Positions 59,716 through 64,000 of a DNA stretch of 64,000 nt are shown here, in pieces. Source of the stretch: Eretmocerus hayati. Lineage: Eukaryota > Arthropoda > Insecta > Hymenoptera > Aphelinidae. The stretch lies in the NCBI GenBank assembly GCA_029851415.1, contig CM056742.1, positions 13,805,736 to 13,869,735 of the forward strand, read 5' to 3'. The notes beneath the pieces are model-generated. The model was given only the letters and a program-made list of their open reading frames with translations, had not been told where the DNA came from and ran no database searches. Numbering within the stretch: the first letter of the stretch is position 1; each line of letters starts with the position of its first letter. Position numbers and translations under genes: made by a program.

Positions 59716-61925
59716 CTGGAAAAGCCGAAATATAATTGCTGAAAAAATTTGTGGCAGCAGATGAGCAATAGGCTTGTTTCAGAGAGTCACGGGAAGGAAT
59801 AACTTTTTGATACGACATGATTTGGTTTAGATTTTCATGAAGTTGTAACTATCAGACTAGAATAGAATTGGTACAAAAAATTAACATTTCCGGTCGTCCA
59901 CATTCAATTACATTGATTGAGTTTCATTAATATTGGCTGAATTTCAACCACGTGTTGGAAAAATTTTAACGGTGGTTAAATTTTAACCACGCTTTCTCGT
60001 ATTCAACCACTGTGGCTGAATATTTCGTTTCATCTTCGTCTTTGCAGTGCAGCTGTCTTGATATACTATTATTCTATAATTTCTGAACCAGAACGGGACC
60101 TTACTCTCAAGTCAACGAGTGCCACGATCTAGTTGGGGACACCACACCCGCGCTTCGGTCCGGATCTGATAAAGAGGAGCTCGACCCCAAAACTTGTGTT
60201 TGGCATTCCTCTGATCACTCCCGGAAAATTGCAAGGAGGGTTCAGACACTTCAGTGCTTGAGTTGTGGGGCTTGACAAAACCACGTTCCTAGTCAACACC
60301 GCCCGTGGTGCACCGGAGCGTGAAATTGCACATCTTTATCCAGTATAGCCACGCCAGCCGTAATACCCAAGAATTGAGTGAGTCGTGGGACTCGTGATAC
60401 GTTGATCACCAGGAAATCCACTGCAGAGTCTAGACGACTCTCCAGGGAACCGAGGGGTCCCATGGGCTCAAAGGTAGCCTACATGAGACCCAGCCTTACA
60501 CCGAGGAGTGGGATTGGCTGAGAGCTGTCAATTTGAAATTCGGGAGTCAGCAAAGGGGCGGGGGGGCATTCTCGAGCCACTTGGAGCTCGAAAACAGCTC
60601 CCTTTTGAGTTGACGCGCTAGCAAGGGATACCGTTGCCCTAAACCCAAGTTATCAACCACATGCAGTGAGGTAAAGCATCACGTACTTGGCATACAGGAG
60701 ACGTATTCCTGTACGGAGATCTATATAGAAATGGAAGGGCATGACTCATTTGCTGCAATGTCTACTGACAAGGAGCACCCAGGGGTCGTGGGTGACGGAT
60801 TTGGCTGAAACTCTGGGAACAGCCTCCCTTTACCACTATAACGTGAATCCCAGAGCTGCACTTGCAAATGCCCAACCAGTTTCAAGTAGCGATCCTCCAG
60901 GTTTCAAGCAATAGCCTACGACATAGCGTCACCCATATTCGCTCCGTGATTCAGCGTAGCGCTGCCTAGCGGCGTCTTCCGAACTTCCCAGTAGCGTCTG
61001 CACGCAAGAGTATTGGGGGACCATAGCATATGCAGCATCACGCGCGGACGTGGTTTTCGTCTGAGTGTGAGAAAACCGTGGCTCAAACCCACCAAGAGTA
61101 AGCGAGAAAGTTGTTGGGTACTTAATTACGAAGATTTTAAGCTATTGTCGACATCAATCAGAGTAATATTGAAAGACTTACAGAAATCGAAAGTATCGGA
61201 GTGAGCCGGTGGCTCGAGCGGCGGCCACGACGCCCATGCAAAAAGCATACGCCAAATCTTTAAGTCGCTCCAACTCACTCAATTTTGCTCGGATTTAGGA
61301 TCGCGACCTCTCAAACTCTTCATTTTTGAAATCCCTACAACTTCGTCGCATACTGTTGCCACTTCTGAGCTATGGTTTCTGAGCTAAACCTATGAGAAGA
61401 GCCACGCTGCGTGCCGCACTGTATAACGCGTCCACCAACACTGCTTACAGCGTAGTGCATGCGGTGGCCACCTACAGCGCACGGTCGCCCGTTTTGAATC
61501 TCAAGAGCGCGCGGCTCGGAGCGAATAGGCCCATGTATAAGAGAGGTATAATATAGATATACTCGTAATGCTAATCTTATGAGCTGCAGCTCGAAAACGG
61601 TCAGGCATTGGTAAGTGTGGTTCTGGGTCTCATCTTTTGGTGGTACAGGGAGACTATCCATAGAGTTTCAGCCCGATCCGTGTTTCACAACCCCTGAGTG
61701 TGCCTCGTGAGTACCGATGCAGGCCTATCGGTCAGAATAATGGAACGAAACTCAATATCCCCGGAGGTCGCTTCACCGTCCAAAAATACGCTTCTCAGTA
61801 TCGGGGCCATAAGACTCTGGAACTCTGCCATCTTTTTTGAGCTAGTCACATCCAGTATCAACAGATCTTAACTAGAACTTGACCAGCTCCAGCTCGGCTA
61901 CCAAGACTCTCGTCGATCGATAAAT
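59716..61925. other. Region upstream of receptor exon 4; repeats, no gene recognised
   Basis: The expected exon 3 homologue (YERVSxTW...) is not seen. At 59930-60075 an AACCAC/GTGGTT palindrome ends in the complement of AATAGTATATCAAG. From about 60100 the base composition becomes more GC-rich up to the retrotransposon. No protein or rRNA signature is recognised. Confidence 0.35.
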
Positions 61926-61929
61926 ATGA

Positions 61930-62125
61930 ATTTTCGGTCTGGTACGATCTGGCACGATCATGGCCGATCTGGAACGGATTATCGCGGTTTGGTATGGTCT
62001 GAGATGGTCTTAGACGGTCTGGAACAATTTGGTACAAATCTGGGGCATTTGAATGCGGCTTGGTACGGTCTGAAAAGGTCTGTGATTGTCTACACTGGAC
62101 TGGAGCGGCCCATAACGGTCTTTTC
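61930..62125. repeat. Degenerate GGTCTGG-type tandem repeat
   Basis: Variants of GGTCTGGTACGATCT recur about ten times (GGTCTGGAACA, GGTCTGAGATGG, GGTCTGAAAAGG). It adjoins the 3' side of the R1-like element and may be part of its 3' UTR. Confidence 0.6.
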
Positions 62126-62279
62126 TCTTGGGAGAGAAAAATGCATTAGGTATGATAGGAATACTTCTGCTCTCTCCTGTGAGGGACTTCCAGAGACTTT
62201 GGTATGCCCACTGAATAGTCGGATCTCGCGTTAGGTTACTCCCAACTAGCCGGGACGTTTGGCTCTGGCACGCGCATCC

Positions 62280-63640
62280 TCTGCCGCTCTTTCACATCTT
62301 GTTCTCCATGATGTTATTGGTGGCTACAACGGTGAGAAAGCACTTGCAGCATCTTGCCCATCTGCTTTCACGTTCTTGGTGGTGCAGCTCCCGCTCCTTC
62401 GTTTCCTTGTTGGAGATTGCGAGTTTTATGTACTCAACAATCCGATTCCAGTTCTCTTTGCTCCGAAGCATCGTTCCCTAGGTGACATTCCAATTCCACT
62501 CTTCCCGCTTTCTAAGTCCGGAAACTCAAAAAGCGCGGGCTGCGCTGTTCCATGGAGCATCGCATATCTGGCACGCCGACAAATTCCTCTTCTTGAACAT
62601 GTGGAGATACTCACCGAAACATCCGAGGTAGCCGAATGCCTGAGTGAGCAAGCTGCCAAATTCTGAATGAGTACACTCGACCCACTTGTCGAGCTAGAGT
62701 ATGAGCCGGTAGGTTCACGCCCCGTCCGCTTTGGTGGATTCCCATTCTGCCTGACACGCGGTCAGAGTTATCTCTCGTTCCTGGTCGCGGACCACTTCTT
62801 TGTGCGCTGGCATCACTTCAGCGACCACGGTCTTGGGCCACTCTACAGTTCTTCATACAAGGACCCTCTCGTCAATGGAGAGACAACTAAGGCGATGTCT
62901 TCGCAGGTACGCAAGCAGCGTCATGGGACAAGATCCTGTAACTGCTGACAATCCCCATCCCCGTTCGATGGTACACTGGTGCCATGAGTGCTTTGTAGAG
63001 CATCACATCACGGAGGGCTGACGATGTTGAGCAACTCCCCCTAGAGGATTCTGGACCTCCTATGCTGGGCATCAATCGCTGCAGAGCAGCCCCTGTCCTC
63101 TTTTTGATAGGCCTCTTGATGATGTGACCGTCTATAACTTCATACTTCGAGATCGCAACTTCAAGGAGCTTGCCATTTATACGTTCCACGACAAGATCCA
63201 AGCTCTTTTTCACTGCGTTCTGTTGGTCTAGCGGGTTCGAAGCGATGACAACCAAGGCAACGTCATCCGCGAATCCAACTCCCCTTTGGGGAGCTCTCTA
63301 TCCGTCATATTGGACATTCGTCTTCGAAGACACCTTTGACAGAACCCTGTGGGATTTCCGCGGAGAGCGCCAGTACCATGATACCTTTATCTGTTTCGAT
63401 CACGACAGATCAATTCCTGGAATAGTCACTTATGAGTGTTAGAAGGTAGCCGAGTACTCTTTCTACTAGTGACCCGTAGATATTTCCCCAGCTTACCGAA
63501 TTCACAGAATTCTTAACGTCCAACAGGATGATTGCGTAGTATCCACCGGGTTCGAGAACAAGGTTGAACGTCCTTTCGACAGCGTCTTGTATCATTTGCC
63601 CAGCGTGGAGAGTCTTGTGTGGCCCTCCGAAAACCCGGAC
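62280..63640 (-). pseudogene. R1-clade non-LTR retrotransposon ORF2 remnant
   Basis: Read on the minus strand in several frames, it shows the RT blocks in order: AIILLDVKNSVNSV (near 63510), IPQGS (near 63340), the catalytic FADDVALVVIASN (near 63245), LMPSIGGPESSR (near 63060), and YRILSHDAACV (near 62935). The C-terminal domain words WESTKADG (near 62735) and LRSKENWNRIVEYI (near 62450) follow. This order and the last two blocks are those of the R1 clade. Stops and frameshifts interrupt it, so it is inactive. The 5' ORF and endonuclease are not seen in the window. Confidence 0.75.
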
Positions 63641-63687
63641 AGCCGCAGGAACAGCCCGCCTGTTTCCTCATAAGTTTTTTCGGCACA

Positions 63688-63905
63688 CTGGCATCGAAAG
63701 CCTATGGTTTCCGCCCCGATCCCGGGGCAGAAAATGCCGCAATGCCGCCCAGGCTAGAAAACGAGTGAGCATGCGCAGTAGCCCTCGGGCTGCGCCCTCG
63801 GGCCACTACATTGCATGCTCCGACGTTTTCTAACCTGTACGGCGGAGCGGCATTTTGCCCCGACATCGCGTCGGAAAGCATAGAATTTCGATACAAGTGC
63901 CACCG
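63688..63905. mobile_element. GC-rich foldback element
   Basis: The ends pair as ATCGAAAGCCTATGGTTTCC on the left against GGAAAGCATAGAATTTCGAT on the right. Inner arms pair CGGGGCAGAAAATGCCGC with GCGGCATTTTGCCCCG, and the centre carries GCCCTCGGGCTGCGCCCTCGG. It is non-coding. Confidence 0.65.
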
Positions 63906-64000
63906 AAAAATAGTGTACGCACCTCGGGCCAAAAATAACCCATCGCGGCCGTGGGTATGCCGCCCTCGCCTGCCGGCTCGTGCGGCAACCTACCCGGGCC

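Noticed and set aside
59716..59818. Upstream extension of receptor exon 4 to a methionine at 59818
   Set aside because: A good acceptor (TTTTCCAG) ends just before 59715, and the paralogue has its acceptor at the identical place. The upstream residues do not match OR sequence.

Overview
The window looks like a piece of an insect nuclear genome, most likely Hymenoptera. Its genes are split by short GT-AG introns, non-coding DNA is AT-rich, and about two thirds of it is mobile or palindromic repeat. The lineage call rests mainly on two odorant receptor genes of the 7tm_6 family that carry the PLNESRPR/K signature common in hymenopteran receptors. The species cannot be named from the sequence alone.

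Layout. (1) 1-6.3 kb, plus strand: a 7-exon gene for a long, Ser/Thr-rich, probably disordered protein ending in two SxIP-type motifs; its 3.2-kb fourth intron holds two palindromic transposons. (2) 9.2-11.3 kb, minus strand: a complete 8-exon king tubby (Tubby-like) gene, 409 aa. (3) 11.8-13.6 kb, minus strand: a complete 4-exon gene for transcription factor IIIA with nine C2H2 fingers, 355 aa. (4) 13.6-27.4 kb: no host gene. It holds a chain of inverted-repeat elements: an ~826-bp TIR element just upstream of TFIIIA, two foldbacks, a 7.95-kb element with 1.85-kb nearly identical terminal inverted repeats ending in CACGTG palindromes, a TIR element containing a tRNA-derived SINE, and an element whose ends are arrays of ~34-bp hairpins.

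(5) 27.97-55.01 kb, minus strand: an odorant receptor gene. I reconstruct nine exons with fully consistent phases and a 395-aa product, spread over 27 kb because introns 2 (11.2 kb) and 4 (9.3 kb) are packed with transposons. Intron 2 carries a 9.1-kb LTR retrotransposon with nested insertions: a TIR element inside it with another inside that, a THAP-domain exon broken by a MITE, and a Ty1/copia RT-RNase H reading frame. Intron 4 carries a 5.1-kb palindrome, an inverted minisatellite and a 318-bp tandem repeat. (6) 57.5-59.7 kb, minus strand: the last six exons of a sister receptor gene with identical exon lengths but almost no transposon load; its first three exons are not seen. (7) 59.7-64 kb: repeats and a decayed R1-clade non-LTR retrotransposon on the minus strand.

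The single-copy genes are ordinary housekeeping or signalling genes, and the two receptors are a recent tandem pair. The most unusual content is structural: several families of hairpins and palindromes. One is a group of sequence-diverse hairpins sharing the terminus AATAGTATATTA that recurs in and around the receptor locus.
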